Assembly (NCBI RefSeq): GCF_020103695.1
Contig: NZ_JAHXBF010000014.1
Span: forward strand, 1 to 64,000
DNA: 64,000 nucleotides
Direction: 5' to 3'
From: Hyalangium versicolor
GTDB taxonomy: Bacteria; Myxococcota; Myxococcia; Myxococcales; Myxococcaceae
Within the stretch, counting starts at the first letter, position 1, and each line of letters opens with the position of its first letter. The notes beneath the pieces were generated by a model. The model had not been told where the DNA came from. It ran no database searches and saw only the letters and a program-made list of their open reading frames with translations. Both the position numbers and the translations under genes were made by a program. Shown here piece by piece: positions 1 through 8,874 of the stretch.

Positions 1-117
1 CGGGCGCTCGGCTCAGGGCTCCACAGGCGAACTCCCGGGCGCTGGCGTCAGCTCCCCCTACCCACCACCGGCGGAACTCTGCAAGTCACCCGTTTCGAGC
101 CGCTTACGCGTTTGGTG
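1..117. other. Window edge, no gene seen
   Basis: This stretch precedes the stop codon of the first minus-strand gene. I see no reading frame, strong hairpin or RNA gene in it. It may hold the terminator of the LysM group, but no convincing stem with a T-run is visible. Confidence 0.4.
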
Positions 118-597
118 CTAGTCCTGCTCCTGATCAATATAAGGACTCTCGTCCTCAGGCACGCCGAACAGCTCCTTATCCGCAGGGGGAGAGCCCTCGT
201 CGGCGGAGGCCGGAGCACTCATGGGACCGCCCTCGAACTGTGAGGGCAGCTTCCGCTCCCCCAGAAACGCGCCGCTTCGGCGAACGATCAGATCCGGAAT
301 GACCACGCTCCACTCACCCGCGATGTTGACGGCCACCGAGTAGACGCCCGGAGGAACTCCCCGGAACCGGTAGTGCAAGAGGCGATTGTCGGGATCCGGC
401 TCGACGTCCAGATCACTGGCCTTCAGGACGAGAGCGTAGGACCCATCCAGGCTGGCCAAGCGGATCGTGTCGTCCTGCATCGGATCCCCATCCAGATCCC
501 TCTCAAGGGGGATGACGATGTCCATGCCTCCCAGGACCAGGATGTTGTGTGCCTGCTGGCCGGGCTCACCCAGCATGACGTCGTAGATGTCGTCCAT
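118..597 (-). CDS. Hypothetical protein, partner of LysM protein
   Basis: I do not recognise this 159-residue protein. It has no signal peptide or membrane segment, so it looks cytoplasmic or exported by a non-Sec route. Residues about 20-115 alternate in a way that suggests a compact beta fold (segments such as IVIPLERDLDGD and GVYSVAVNI). The C-terminal 40 residues are acidic and Pro/Ser-rich and probably disordered. It starts 23 bases after the LysM/peptidoglycan-binding gene on the same strand, so the two are probably co-transcribed. By family habit such pairs often sit near contractile injection (VgrG/PAAR) loci, but none is inside the window, so that link is inference. Confidence 0.7.
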   Translation of the reverse strand: MDDIYDVMLGEPGQQAHNILVLGGMDIVIPLERDLDGDPMQDDTIRLASLDGSYALVLKASDLDVEPDPDNRLLHYRFRGVPPGVYSVAVNIAGEWSVVIPDLIVRRSGAFLGERKLPSQFEGGPMSAPASADEGSPPADKELFGVPEDESPYIDQEQD

Positions 598-620
598 GGA
601 TTCCCCCCGGCCGCAGAGGC

Positions 621-1271
621 TCAGCAGCCGTGGCGCTCTTCGAGCTTGTTCAGAGTGGTGGCATCCGGCTCGCCCGTGAAGTCCAGTCCCTCGTCGGCCT
701 GGAACACGGCGAGCGCTGCACGTGTGGCTGGGTCCAGCAGGCCGTCCTGCCGGGGGATGTGGTAACCCAGATTCCGCAGCCGGGCCTGGACACCGGAGAC
801 ATCGTCCTGGGGAGCATCCCGGGCCGGGTTGAGGTAGCCCAGGCGCAGGCGCAGCGTGCGATCGCGCAGTGTCAGCACCGCCTGGGTACAGCTCAGGGGC
901 ACGAAGTGCTGCAGCCCTCCTTCACCGTCGGTCTGGGCCACGATGAGCTCCGGCTCGCCGTCCAGCTCCAGCACATAGGGCTCGTTCGCCAGGGGCTGGC
1001 CTTCATGATCCCGAAGCTTCAGGGAGAGCATCTTCTTCGGCCGGCGAACCTGGAAACGGTGCATCTTTCCGGTGGAAACCGATGCCTTCTTCGGCGTGGG
1101 GTCCGGAATGGACACCTCGTCCCCGGGATGAAGGATGTTCGGGTTGGGCCGCTTCTTGCGAAGCTCCGCGTTGCTGGCGTGCTCGTAGACCGTCTTGTAG
1201 TCAGCGAAGCCATACTGCCAGGCGATCTTCGTCAGACACTCGCCCGGCCTCACGATGTGCTTGCGAGGCAT
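621..1271 (-). CDS. LysM and peptidoglycan-binding domain protein
   Basis: A 216-residue protein with an N-terminal LysM module (residues about 4-57, including HIVRPGECLTKIA and ILHPGDEVSIPDP). A central beta-rich segment follows, then a C-terminal PG_binding_1 domain (about 155-213, with VQARLRNLGY and DGLLDPATRAALAVFQ). Both end modules are known to bind peptidoglycan glycan or peptide. There is no signal peptide, so if it reaches the wall it would have to be carried by a specialised secretion system; this LysM-middle-PG_binding layout is common in cargo or spike-associated proteins. It lies between a secreted protein gene (47 bases upstream) and a small unknown gene (23 bases downstream), which suggests a three-gene transcript. 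Confidence 0.85.
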   Translation of the reverse strand: MPRKHIVRPGECLTKIAWQYGFADYKTVYEHASNAELRKKRPNPNILHPGDEVSIPDPTPKKASVSTGKMHRFQVRRPKKMLSLKLRDHEGQPLANEPYVLELDGEPELIVAQTDGEGGLQHFVPLSCTQAVLTLRDRTLRLRLGYLNPARDAPQDDVSGVQARLRNLGYHIPRQDGLLDPATRAALAVFQADEGLDFTGEPDATTLNKLEERHGC

Positions 1272-1318
1272 GGGAGAGTCCTAGTCCAGGCGGGCGCCCC
1301 AGGACAAGCCAGGGGCGG

Positions 1319-2500
1319 TCAATCCCCGGGGCTGCAGTCTGCGCGTCCCTGCTGCACTCCCGCGTCGATCTGCAGCCCCCCATCCGCTGAGAGGAGGAAG
1401 GTGTGGGTGTGGAGCGTCTCGCCTGGGTGCTCGCAAACGGTCCCCACGGGACAACGTGTGCGTGCCCGCCAGCCACGCTCGAGCTGCTCGAGCTTCGTCT
1501 CACACGGTGGATCCATGGGCTCCTCCGGGGTGAAAGCGGAGAGCAGCCGGGAGTCGAGCAGGTTGCCGGATGCATCGCGCAGGGACGCGATGAGCTGGGT
1601 CACCGGCCTGGAGGGTGTGCCCCCATCGGGGACGAAGCTGTAGAGCCCCACCGCCAGCTCGCGGCCGCTTTTCTTGAGTATCCGCTCCTCCTCCAAATTG
1701 GCCTGATTCAGTACCTGAGGGCAGGAGGCCGCCTCGGCGGGCAGTTCGACCCGAAGTGAATAGACCTCTTTGTTGGTGGCCTCCAGGAGGGTGACGAGCT
1801 CCGCTCCCTTCGGAGCCGGGCAGTAGCCGAGAACCAGGGTTTGTCCCTCTTCGAGCCCGGGGACTGCCTTTCCCTCGACCACCTGGGGATAACCTGGAGC
1901 CAGACGCACCAACCTGCCCAGGAGCGCCGCCTCCGAGGCCCAGGTATCCACCCACTTCTTCGCCACGCTGGGAGAATCGGTCTCGTTCCAGATGATGGCG
2001 TCGAACACCGGCCGGGTGATGATCTCTCGGGTCGTCGCCTGGGTGGCGGCCCGGGCGAGGTCCAAGACCTTCTTCCTGGCATCGGTCCCCTTCCACCGGA
2101 AGACAAGATCGCAGGGCGAGTCGTCGTCCCATACCTCGACGAGCTGGGTGGTCTTGTCCTCGAGCTTCCGCAGTGCCTGACGCCCGAGTCCGCTGACGAG
2201 CGACGCTCCTGCGGGGAGCTTGTCGGGAGGCTCCTTCGAGCCGTCCTCGCTGCAGGTGTAGACAATCGAGGCCGTGCTGCGCTGCTTCTTGTTCTTGAAA
2301 GCGCAAATGGTGGAACAGGTCTCGCAGTTGGCGGTCTCCTCGAACTCCCAGCCCTTGAAGAAACGGGCCTGGAGTTGCTGCGGAAGAACGGTGGCGCAGC
2401 GTGGATAGTACGAGGAGCCTGCCTCCGAGGTTCCCGCAACCCCTACGACGAGCATGAAGGCCCAGAGGATCGGGAGCGTGGAGTGTGTCTGGCGGATCAT
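1319..2500 (-). CDS. Secreted Cys-containing hypothetical protein
   Basis: A 393-residue protein of unknown function. Residues 1-27 form a Sec signal peptide: a short basic n-region, a hydrophobic core and a probable cleavage after SEAG. The mature part has Cys pairs near the N-terminus (CATVLP, CETCSTIC) and more near the C-terminus (CETK, CPVGTVC, CSPGD), consistent with disulfides in the periplasm or outside. No enzymatic motif was found. A G-rich ribosome-binding stretch precedes the ATG. It is the first gene of the probable three-gene group with the LysM protein, which suggests an envelope-related job, but the function is unknown. Confidence 0.75.
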   Translation of the reverse strand: MIRQTHSTLPILWAFMLVVGVAGTSEAGSSYYPRCATVLPQQLQARFFKGWEFEETANCETCSTICAFKNKKQRSTASIVYTCSEDGSKEPPDKLPAGASLVSGLGRQALRKLEDKTTQLVEVWDDDSPCDLVFRWKGTDARKKVLDLARAATQATTREIITRPVFDAIIWNETDSPSVAKKWVDTWASEAALLGRLVRLAPGYPQVVEGKAVPGLEEGQTLVLGYCPAPKGAELVTLLEATNKEVYSLRVELPAEAASCPQVLNQANLEEERILKKSGRELAVGLYSFVPDGGTPSRPVTQLIASLRDASGNLLDSRLLSAFTPEEPMDPPCETKLEQLERGWRARTRCPVGTVCEHPGETLHTHTFLLSADGGLQIDAGVQQGRADCSPGD

Positions 2501-2617
2501 GCGCCCCCACTATACCAGTGGGCACTCTCCGCGACGCTGGTGCCTCTTCCTCCGTCATCCAGGAATCCGTGATAAGCCGGATTGGCCAGAAGTATCGGCT
2601 CTTTCACAGGAGAATGT

Positions 2618-4108
2618 ATGGCTTCACGACCGAAGTGTTCCAAGCTCATGGGCGTCCTGGGCTTCGCTGCCGCCCTGTTGCTCTCTGCGTGTGGCGAGGC
2701 CATCGAGCCTGATGCCGAGTCCCTCGACAGTCAGGAGCAGGGGCTCGTGCTGCGCGACACCTGGGCCGCGAAGGCGGCTCGCATCCAGCAGCGAGATCTC
2801 CAGCGGAGCGTCCCGCTCAACCGGTGGCAGCGGTTGGGGACACACAACTCCCACGTCGCCACGACCTATACGAAGTGCGGCGACGGCTCCTGCTACTACG
2901 CCCGCTCCAATCAGCACCGGAGCCTTCCGGCCCAGTTGGACATGGGGATCCGGACCCTCATGTTGGACGTCTACGACGGTGGCAACTGCCAGTGGGGCTG
3001 GAGCGTCTGCTTCAGCCATGATGGCGAGCAGTTCGGCCAGTGGAGCGTGGCGCTCGAGGACGAGATCGCCCGCTGGCTCAACTCGCCCGAGAACCAGGGC
3101 GAAGTGCTGATCCTCCTGCTGGAGGACTACTTCGACGATGACGCCAACAAGCGCCGGTTCTTCAGCGAGCTGCGGTACCGCTTCGACAAGGACTACTGGC
3201 CCGGCGCGGGCACGCCCACCGGAGTGACGGACGGAGATCTGATCTTCCGTCCGGTCGACAAGGAGCGCCTCTTCCCAGGGCGGTGGCCCACGCAGGACGA
3301 GCTCCTTCAGCAGGGCAAGCGTGTCCTCATCGCCGTCAAGGATCGTTCGAAGTACGAGCTGTCGGTTTCCGCGGAAGGCTACGCCGGTCCCATGAAGGAC
3401 TGGCTCTTCTCGGTCAACTCCGTGGGCTACCCGTCCATCCAGTACCCCTGGTATAGCGCCAACTTCGCGCCGTCCTTCGATGGCTCGCGCTGTGGCTCGA
3501 CGGAGATCAAGGACGGCTCGGGCAATGCGGCTCCCCTCCCCTTTCAGTTCACCCAGTTCGAGGAGATGAAGATCTGCGATCACTTCGAACTCTGCGGCGG
3601 TCTGTATGACACGAGCCTGTTCAGCAAGCGCATCGACGTGAAAGCGGTCGTGGACTGCGGCTTCAGCGTGGCCCTGGATCAGGCCGAGGCAGATCCTGGA
3701 TACACGGGGCAGGGATATGACTACTACTCCCGCACCCTGAAGCAGGCCATCTGGAGCTTCGCGGAGGGAGAGCCCAATAACGTCGGCGAGGAGGACTGCG
3801 CGCACATGGCGGGCGATGGCCGCTGGAATGATCTGCCGTGCGAAGCCTCTCGCCGCTTCGCCTGCAAGAAGAAGGACGCGCTGTGTGAGCCGGCCTCCTG
3901 TCCCTCGGACTTCTGGACGCTGTCATCTGCCTCGGGAGCCTGGCCCAATGGCCTCACATCCTGCCCGGCTGGGTATGAGTTCGGAGTCCCCCGAAATGGC
4001 TTCGAGAACAAGAAGCTGCGGGAGCGCACGGGCGGCGAGGAGGTCTGGTTGAACTTCACGGATCGTGCGCAGGAGGGCACCTGGAAGAGCGAGGGTTCCT
4101 CTCTGTAG
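2618..4108 (+). CDS. PI-PLC X-domain-like lipoprotein with C-type lectin domain
   Basis: The start is placed at the ATG at 2618, preceded by CAGGAGA; the longer frame from 2582 would put a hydrophilic tail before the signal peptide. Residues 1-25 carry a lipoprotein signal ending in LLSAC. Residues about 55-340 resemble the phosphatidylinositol-specific phospholipase C X-domain barrel: HNSH near 76 and a second His in FSHDGEQ near 132 occupy the places of the two catalytic histidines. A C-terminal C-type lectin fold follows, with a GEPNN motif (EPN is the mannose-type sugar-binding signature) near 384, WND near 403 and the closing Cys. The last 70 residues look like a further Cys-linked module. 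Likely a surface phosphodiesterase or phospholipase that docks on glycans; the substrate is unknown. Confidence 0.8.
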   Translation: MASRPKCSKLMGVLGFAAALLLSACGEAIEPDAESLDSQEQGLVLRDTWAAKAARIQQRDLQRSVPLNRWQRLGTHNSHVATTYTKCGDGSCYYARSNQHRSLPAQLDMGIRTLMLDVYDGGNCQWGWSVCFSHDGEQFGQWSVALEDEIARWLNSPENQGEVLILLLEDYFDDDANKRRFFSELRYRFDKDYWPGAGTPTGVTDGDLIFRPVDKERLFPGRWPTQDELLQQGKRVLIAVKDRSKYELSVSAEGYAGPMKDWLFSVNSVGYPSIQYPWYSANFAPSFDGSRCGSTEIKDGSGNAAPLPFQFTQFEEMKICDHFELCGGLYDTSLFSKRIDVKAVVDCGFSVALDQAEADPGYTGQGYDYYSRTLKQAIWSFAEGEPNNVGEEDCAHMAGDGRWNDLPCEASRRFACKKKDALCEPASCPSDFWTLSSASGAWPNGLTSCPAGYEFGVPRNGFENKKLRERTGGEEVWLNFTDRAQEGTWKSEGSSL

Positions 4109-4118
4109 GCCTTGACCC

Positions 4119-4150
4119 GGGGGAACTCACCCTTAAGTGGTAGCTCCCCC
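4119..4150 (+). terminator. Imperfect hairpin after PI-PLC-like gene
   Basis: Inverted repeat with arms 4119-4127 and 4142-4150 pairing at 8 of 9 positions around a 14-base loop, just after the stop at 4108. There is no long T-run, so termination is only likely. Confidence 0.4.
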
Positions 4151-4215
4151 AGCCTCATCCGGGCTCCCATCTGGCCTATGCTCCTGGACCGCATCCTCAC
4201 CCAAGGAGACACTTC

Positions 4216-4770
4216 GTGAAGAGCCGCACCCCTGTCATGTGGGCCACGCTGACGTGCCTTGCCCTGTGTGCCTGCGGAGGAGATTCGCGTCGCGATCTCG
4301 TCGGCAACTATGACGTCACGGGTTCCTTCACCGTCACCTACGGAGACGGTCAAAAAGACACACAAACGGTGGATTCACCGCTTACGATCATCGCCGATGC
4401 ATTCGATTCCGAGAAAATCTACCTGGACTTTGATTGTGGCCTGCCTGCGACGATGAGTGATTCGGGCTTCGTGTTCACCCGGAAGGCCTGCGATTCCTAT
4501 GAAGTCGAAGAATGCACCTACGCCTGGACCTACAGCACTGGAGGGGGCAGTAAGGAAGAAGAAGGGACTGAACTCACACTGAATCCAGGAGGAACCATCA
4601 AGGGCCTCTGCTCCGATGGCTCGTCCGGGCAGATCTCCTTCCTCTTCAAACTCACCGGCACGCCGAGTGGTACACCTTCGGGGAATCCGGGTGAGCAGGA
4701 CACGAGGAGCACCCTGAGCACTGCTCTCCACCGGGCCTTCGGACGCGCGACGCAGGCCCACCCTCGTTGA
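4216..4770 (+). CDS. Small lipoprotein, unknown function
   Basis: A 184-residue protein that starts with GTG at 4216, seven bases after a clear AAGGAG. The signal peptide ends in the lipobox LCAC (Cys about residue 20), so it is predicted to be a lipoprotein. The mature part begins with a beta-rich segment (GNYDVTGSFTVTYGDG) typical of small lipocalin-like or META-like secreted proteins, and it has scattered Cys residues that may pair. The C-terminal 30 residues are basic and low in complexity. No enzymatic motif. It follows the PI-PLC-like gene by about 110 bases with a hairpin in between, so it is probably transcribed separately. Confidence 0.75.
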   Translation: MKSRTPVMWATLTCLALCACGGDSRRDLVGNYDVTGSFTVTYGDGQKDTQTVDSPLTIIADAFDSEKIYLDFDCGLPATMSDSGFVFTRKACDSYEVEECTYAWTYSTGGGSKEEEGTELTLNPGGTIKGLCSDGSSGQISFLFKLTGTPSGTPSGNPGEQDTRSTLSTALHRAFGRATQAHPR

Positions 4771-4885
4771 ACTGGTACTGCACCCTCGATTGATTGACCT
4801 GCTGGCCTCCGCGAGGCGAGGCACGGTGGCGGGCGGTGTTCATGCCCGTTCCACCGCGCCCGCCCGAGGGCCTGCGATTGGAATC

Positions 4886-6139
4886 TCAGCGGTCGCTGAT
4901 GCGCTTGGAGAACAGCCACGTGTACAGCGACTGCGTGGCGTAGGCGGTATCCCACGTGGCACCGCTGTGGCCTGCGTTGGCAATGGCCGTCGTCTGCATC
5001 TGGCTCGCGGACACACCGCATTGGGTATCGAGCCGGGTCTTCGCGGCCGTAGCGCTCGACGGCGGCGCGGAAGAATCGAGCGCACCGTTGAACGCCCAGA
5101 TGGGCACGTTCGCCAGGTTGCAGAGGTTCGTCAGGTTCGATGGAGTGTTGGTCGCCGCGATGGGTACCAAGGCGGCGATGTTCGGGGTGTGGGCCACGCT
5201 GAATTCCCAGGTGAAGTTGCCGCCGCCGCTCAAGCCCGTCAGGTAGATGCGATCGGTGTCCACCAGGTAGTCGCCCTTCACGGCCTCGATGAGCTGGGTG
5301 ATGGCGCCGTCCTGGAACCAGGCATTCCCGCTGCCTCCGGGGACGTGGTAGTTCGGCGACACGACGATGCCCTGGAACGAGTCCCGGAACGAGGCGCTGA
5401 GGAACTGCTTCGCCAGGCCTTCCGGCGAGGCTGCCACCTGGGTGTGATCATTCTGGTTGAGGGTGTAGCCACCAATGCCGTGCAGCGCGACGATGAGCGG
5501 CCAGCGCGCGTTCCGGTCGAGGTTGTAGTCCTTGGGCAGGAACTGCGCATAAGCATAGGCAGGGTGACGCACCGCGACCTGCTGCCCGGCGGGGCAGCTC
5601 AGGGCCGGCGTCGGCGCCGTCGAAGGCACCGCCAACACTCGCAGTTCTCGCAGCCAGCACGTAGTGGACCGGTCCAGGCAGACGAAGCGAACCTTCTCCG
5701 CCCGCACTGTCTGCGCCAGCGTGATGCCCACGTTGACGGTGGTGTTACCCGAGACAGCAGTGCCGGGAATGGTCTGCCAGCAGCCGCCATTCCACGCCTG
5801 GACCTCGAACGCCGAAGCGGGCGTCGAAGAGTCTCCCCAGCTCAAAGCCAGCTCAACGCGGCTCACATCATACGCACCCTGGAGGTCCACCGTCACGGAC
5901 TGGCCCGCTTGGAAGGCATACGCGCTGGCCCAGCCGGTGGAAGTCGAACCATCCACCGCACGTGACGCGGGATGCGAAGCATCCGACTGCGAATAGGAAG
6001 TCGCGGGTTTGTTCAGCGCGACGTTCGTCGGTGTATCGAGCGATGCGCTCAGCGCGCCGAGGTCCTCCGCCCCGGTGCCTTGACCGCAAGCACTCATCGC
6101 CAATACCGCGAGACTGGACAGCAGCAGGTGTCGTTTCAT
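4886..6139 (-). CDS. Discoidin-domain esterase, PHB depolymerase-like
   Basis: The start is set at the ATG at 6139, which begins a lipoprotein signal (lipobox MSAC) after an AAGG box; the longer frame has an implausible hydrophilic leader. Residues about 40-175 form an F5/8 type C (discoidin) carbohydrate-binding domain (ALNKPATSYSQS, AVDGSTSTGWAS). Residues about 185-415 form an alpha/beta hydrolase of the polyhydroxybutyrate depolymerase/feruloyl esterase type: HGIGG as oxyanion region, nucleophile elbow GLSGG near 298, acid in NGALDSS and His in NAGHSGATW. It is likely an outer-surface or secreted esterase acting on a polymer. Polyester versus acylated polysaccharide cannot be told from sequence; the sugar-binding domain favours the latter. 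Confidence 0.85.
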   Translation of the reverse strand: MKRHLLLSSLAVLAMSACGQGTGAEDLGALSASLDTPTNVALNKPATSYSQSDASHPASRAVDGSTSTGWASAYAFQAGQSVTVDLQGAYDVSRVELALSWGDSSTPASAFEVQAWNGGCWQTIPGTAVSGNTTVNVGITLAQTVRAEKVRFVCLDRSTTCWLRELRVLAVPSTAPTPALSCPAGQQVAVRHPAYAYAQFLPKDYNLDRNARWPLIVALHGIGGYTLNQNDHTQVAASPEGLAKQFLSASFRDSFQGIVVSPNYHVPGGSGNAWFQDGAITQLIEAVKGDYLVDTDRIYLTGLSGGGNFTWEFSVAHTPNIAALVPIAATNTPSNLTNLCNLANVPIWAFNGALDSSAPPSSATAAKTRLDTQCGVSASQMQTTAIANAGHSGATWDTAYATQSLYTWLFSKRISDR

Positions 6140-6318
6140 TGTCGTGGCCTTGTGACCATTCGTTGAGCAAGCGTCTGCCATTGAGAAGCGGCGGGAGCTT
6201 GCGTCCACCCATGGGGATGCGCCATTGGGGATAACCAGGATTTCCCTCTTTTTCTGGATGTATGGCCCACGGAGGATCTCTCCTTGCGTGTAGCCAGCCC
6301 GCGCCCCACTCTCGTGGG

Positions 6319-6795
6319 ATGGAAAATCCTGCGTCCGAATGGAAGTTGCCTTGGGATGGTGGGTGCCGCTGCGGAAAGATCCGCCTGCGCGTCACCCTGC
6401 CTCCCCTGCTCGCCATGGCGTGTCACTGCACCGGCTGTCAGCGCATGAGCTCCAGCGCCTTCAGCCTGTCGCTGGCGGTGCCGACGCCCGGCTTTCACGT
6501 CCTCTCTGGAGAGCCGGTGGTGGGCGGCCTGCACGGGCCGTCGAAGCACATGTTCTGCGGCTACTGCATGACGTGGATGTTCACGCGGCCCGAGGGCATG
6601 GACTTCTTCGTGAACCTGCGGCCGACCATGCTCGACGACCGGAGCTGGTTCGTGCCCTTCATCGAGACGTTCACGGACGAGAAGCTGCCCTGGGCCACGA
6701 CGTCCGCGGTGCACTCGTTCCCGAAGTTCCCGGAGATGTCCGCCTACGAAGGGCTCGTCCAGGAGTTCGCCGCGAAGGGAGCGCGTCCCAGGTAG
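6319..6795 (+). CDS. GFA/CENP-V family zinc-fold protein
   Basis: About 158 residues from the ATG at 6319 (a frame from 6262 is also open). It carries the GFA (glutathione-dependent formaldehyde-activating enzyme/CENP-V) zinc fold: GGCRCGKIRL, then CHCTGCQRMSSSAF, then FCGYCMTWMF, giving the expected Cys ligands for two zinc ions. Most family members have no proven formaldehyde activity, and a glutathione-adduct or carbon-sulfur lyase role is only possible. It is cytoplasmic, with no signal peptide. It converges on a lipoprotein gene with a hairpin between them. Confidence 0.8.
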   Translation: MENPASEWKLPWDGGCRCGKIRLRVTLPPLLAMACHCTGCQRMSSSAFSLSLAVPTPGFHVLSGEPVVGGLHGPSKHMFCGYCMTWMFTRPEGMDFFVNLRPTMLDDRSWFVPFIETFTDEKLPWATTSAVHSFPKFPEMSAYEGLVQEFAAKGARPR

Positions 6796-6812
6796 CTTCG
6801 CGGCCGTATGAA

Positions 6813-6851
6813 GAAGACGGCGGCCCGCGCGCACGCGAAGCCGCCGCCTTC
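6813..6851. terminator. Bidirectional terminator-like hairpin
   Basis: Arms 6813-6824 and 6840-6851 pair over 11 of 12 positions (GC-rich CGGCGGC/GCCGCCG core) in the 70-base gap between the convergent GFA and lipoprotein genes. It could serve both strands. Confidence 0.5.
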
Positions 6852-6865
6852 AGGGGCGGGCCGGA

Positions 6866-8053
6866 TTACAGCCCGTCGGGATAGCACCACCCGTAGGTGC
6901 GATCGTAGCCGCCGCCGGACAGCGGGTATCCGACGAAGCCCAGCTCTTCACCCGATCCGCAGTCCGAGCGAGCGCGCTCGTACTTGAAGCAGGTGCCGAA
7001 GCCCGTCCGCTGCAGGTCGACGCAGACTCCTCGCGCGCCCTCCACGCCGCAGAACTCGGCGTAGTTCACGCTGCACGTCTCACCGACGAGCGCCGGATCG
7101 AAGAGGTAGCCGATGGGCTCGAGCACGGACTGCTCGATGCACAAGCCATAGACTCCGCACACGGTGCCAGTGGGGCAACCGGGATCCGCCGCCATGAAGT
7201 CGCACGTCTTCAGGCACTGCCGGGAATCGGTGAACTCGGGGCTGCACGCGTAACTCGGAGCGCAGTCCGTCGAGGCCAGCTCGCCGTCGTTCGCCGGCGG
7301 GGTGTAGGTGCACTCCTGCCCTTGCGTCTTGGTGCCCAGGGACTTCTCGAACGTTCCGTCATCCGCCGCGGCATTGTCCGCGACGCAGGTGAAGTTCGAG
7401 AGGGGTGGCCGCCACGAACCCTCGCGGGGATCGCACCCACCAGTGCGAACGGTGCTCCAGGTGGCAAACCGGATCCACCGGCACTCGCCCCCTGCCACCG
7501 GTGCGCTGCCGGTGTAGGGCGCGCTGAGCGGCGCGGCCTTCACCGACTGGCGCAGCACCACGTTGGAGAGAGCTCCCACCGTCTGCTGCGGAGACACCTT
7601 GTGCGCCAGCAGGAGCTTCCCGGACTCGGCGACGAAAAGCTTCTCCGCCGATGAACCGGCGTCCTGCACGCCCCACACGCACTGCTCGCACGTGAAGAGG
7701 TTGGTGCCACCATTGGCCAGATCATAGAGCCCCGGAGCCGTGTTCAAGTCCAGCCGGATGAGCGCGGTGTCCGTGGTCGCGGGGTCTCCCTGGTTCGAGA
7801 ACTCTCCGCGATACGTCGGCTGCGCCCCGTACATCACGGGCGCCAACTGCACGCCATTGCGAAGCTCGCCCAGGGTGATCTCGGTACACCCGGGAGGCGC
7901 GGACAGCTGAGACGAAGATTCCTCGAGCGCACGCATACTGTCTTGCTCCTGGGACGGAGCTTCCTTCTCGCTGGCGCAGCCCATGGCCATGACCAGCAGC
8001 GCCACACTCCACTTCAACCTTGTTGCCGTTGCATGATCCCGTTGTTGATACAT
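6866..8053 (-). CDS. Cys-rich lipoprotein, unknown function
   Basis: About 395 residues. The ATG at 8053 directly follows a TTG that could also start translation; AGGAGA lies 8-11 bases upstream of the two. The signal peptide ends in MAMGC, so this is a predicted lipoprotein. The first two thirds are a beta-rich region with few motifs. The last third has many Cys in a spaced pattern (CAPSYAC, CLKTC, CPTGTVCGVYGLC, CFKY, CGSG), a style common in myxobacterial surface proteins, probably disulfide-bonded outside the cell. No catalytic motif. The 257-base gap upstream should hold its promoter. Confidence 0.75.
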   Translation of the reverse strand: MYQQRDHATATRLKWSVALLVMAMGCASEKEAPSQEQDSMRALEESSSQLSAPPGCTEITLGELRNGVQLAPVMYGAQPTYRGEFSNQGDPATTDTALIRLDLNTAPGLYDLANGGTNLFTCEQCVWGVQDAGSSAEKLFVAESGKLLLAHKVSPQQTVGALSNVVLRQSVKAAPLSAPYTGSAPVAGGECRWIRFATWSTVRTGGCDPREGSWRPPLSNFTCVADNAAADDGTFEKSLGTKTQGQECTYTPPANDGELASTDCAPSYACSPEFTDSRQCLKTCDFMAADPGCPTGTVCGVYGLCIEQSVLEPIGYLFDPALVGETCSVNYAEFCGVEGARGVCVDLQRTGFGTCFKYERARSDCGSGEELGFVGYPLSGGGYDRTYGWCYPDGL

Positions 8054-8313
8054 CAAGGCTGTTGTCTCCTATGTTGGTTAACGCTGACTGCTCCCGTTGC
8101 TCGAGAGCGCAGCGACCATAGGGCAACAGTTTGAAGATTGTGAGCACCTGACAGTGCCTGAAGAATGGACAGGCCCCTCCTACTCGGGATGTCCATGGGG
8201 ACGCCCCTCCATGGTGGGTTGGGTTTCACGCCAATGGATGCTCGAAGACAGGCATTCGAGCAATGGGGCGTGTCTTTAATGCGGGAACGACCAATGGGGT
8301 GGGATGTAGCGTG

Positions 8314-8757
8314 TCAGGGCTTCTTGAAGGCAGCTGCGAGATTGGGGAGAACCCCAAGCTGTCCCAGCAAGATGGTCGCGGCCGTGTAGCAGTGGAAGGA
8401 CTGAACCTTGCCGTCCTTCAAGTGGAACACGTCACAGCAAGGCGTGTGTATCTCCTTGCCCGTGGCGGGGATGGTTCCAGCAGGCAGCTCTAGTGGCCCC
8501 CGATGCGTGCCGTTCAATGACAACTCCACGATCACGACATCACCGCTCACGTAGAAGTCGGTGAGCTCCCGATGCATATCAGGGAATGCCGTGGCGAAGA
8601 TGTCGACCACGCGGCCAATCTCGTTGCCGTAATATTTACGGCCCGCTGACACATCATAGACGTAGCCGCTGTCCGCAAACAGAGACACGAACTTCTGGAC
8701 GTCCTGGACCTCCGCGGCCTCATAGAGCGCGCGGATCACCTGCTCGTTCGTAGCCAT
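8314..8757 (-). CDS. SnoaL-like/NTF2-fold protein
   Basis: The start is set at the ATG at 8757, which has an ideal AGGAGGAG five bases upstream; the longer frame adds an unrelated leader. The 147-residue product matches the SnoaL-like polyketide-cyclase/NTF2 superfamily: EQVIRALYEAAEVQDVQKFVSLFADSG, then DIFATAFPDMHRELTDFYVSGDVVIVE and GTIPATGKEIHTPCCDVFHLKDGKVQ. Members are small cone-shaped dimers with varied roles such as cyclases, isomerases and binding proteins. Nothing nearby suggests a polyketide pathway, so no substrate is proposed. Confidence 0.8.
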   Translation of the reverse strand: MATNEQVIRALYEAAEVQDVQKFVSLFADSGYVYDVSAGRKYYGNEIGRVVDIFATAFPDMHRELTDFYVSGDVVIVELSLNGTHRGPLELPAGTIPATGKEIHTPCCDVFHLKDGKVQSFHCYTAATILLGQLGVLPNLAAAFKKP

Positions 8758-8874
8758 GAGACTCCTCCTCATTGAGTGATGAGAAGGAGGTACCGTCACG
8801 CCCATCTTCTCGAAACAGAAGATCCTGCAATCCATCGTTGCAGGTTTGGCGGTGATCACCTCCGTCCAGGCGCG

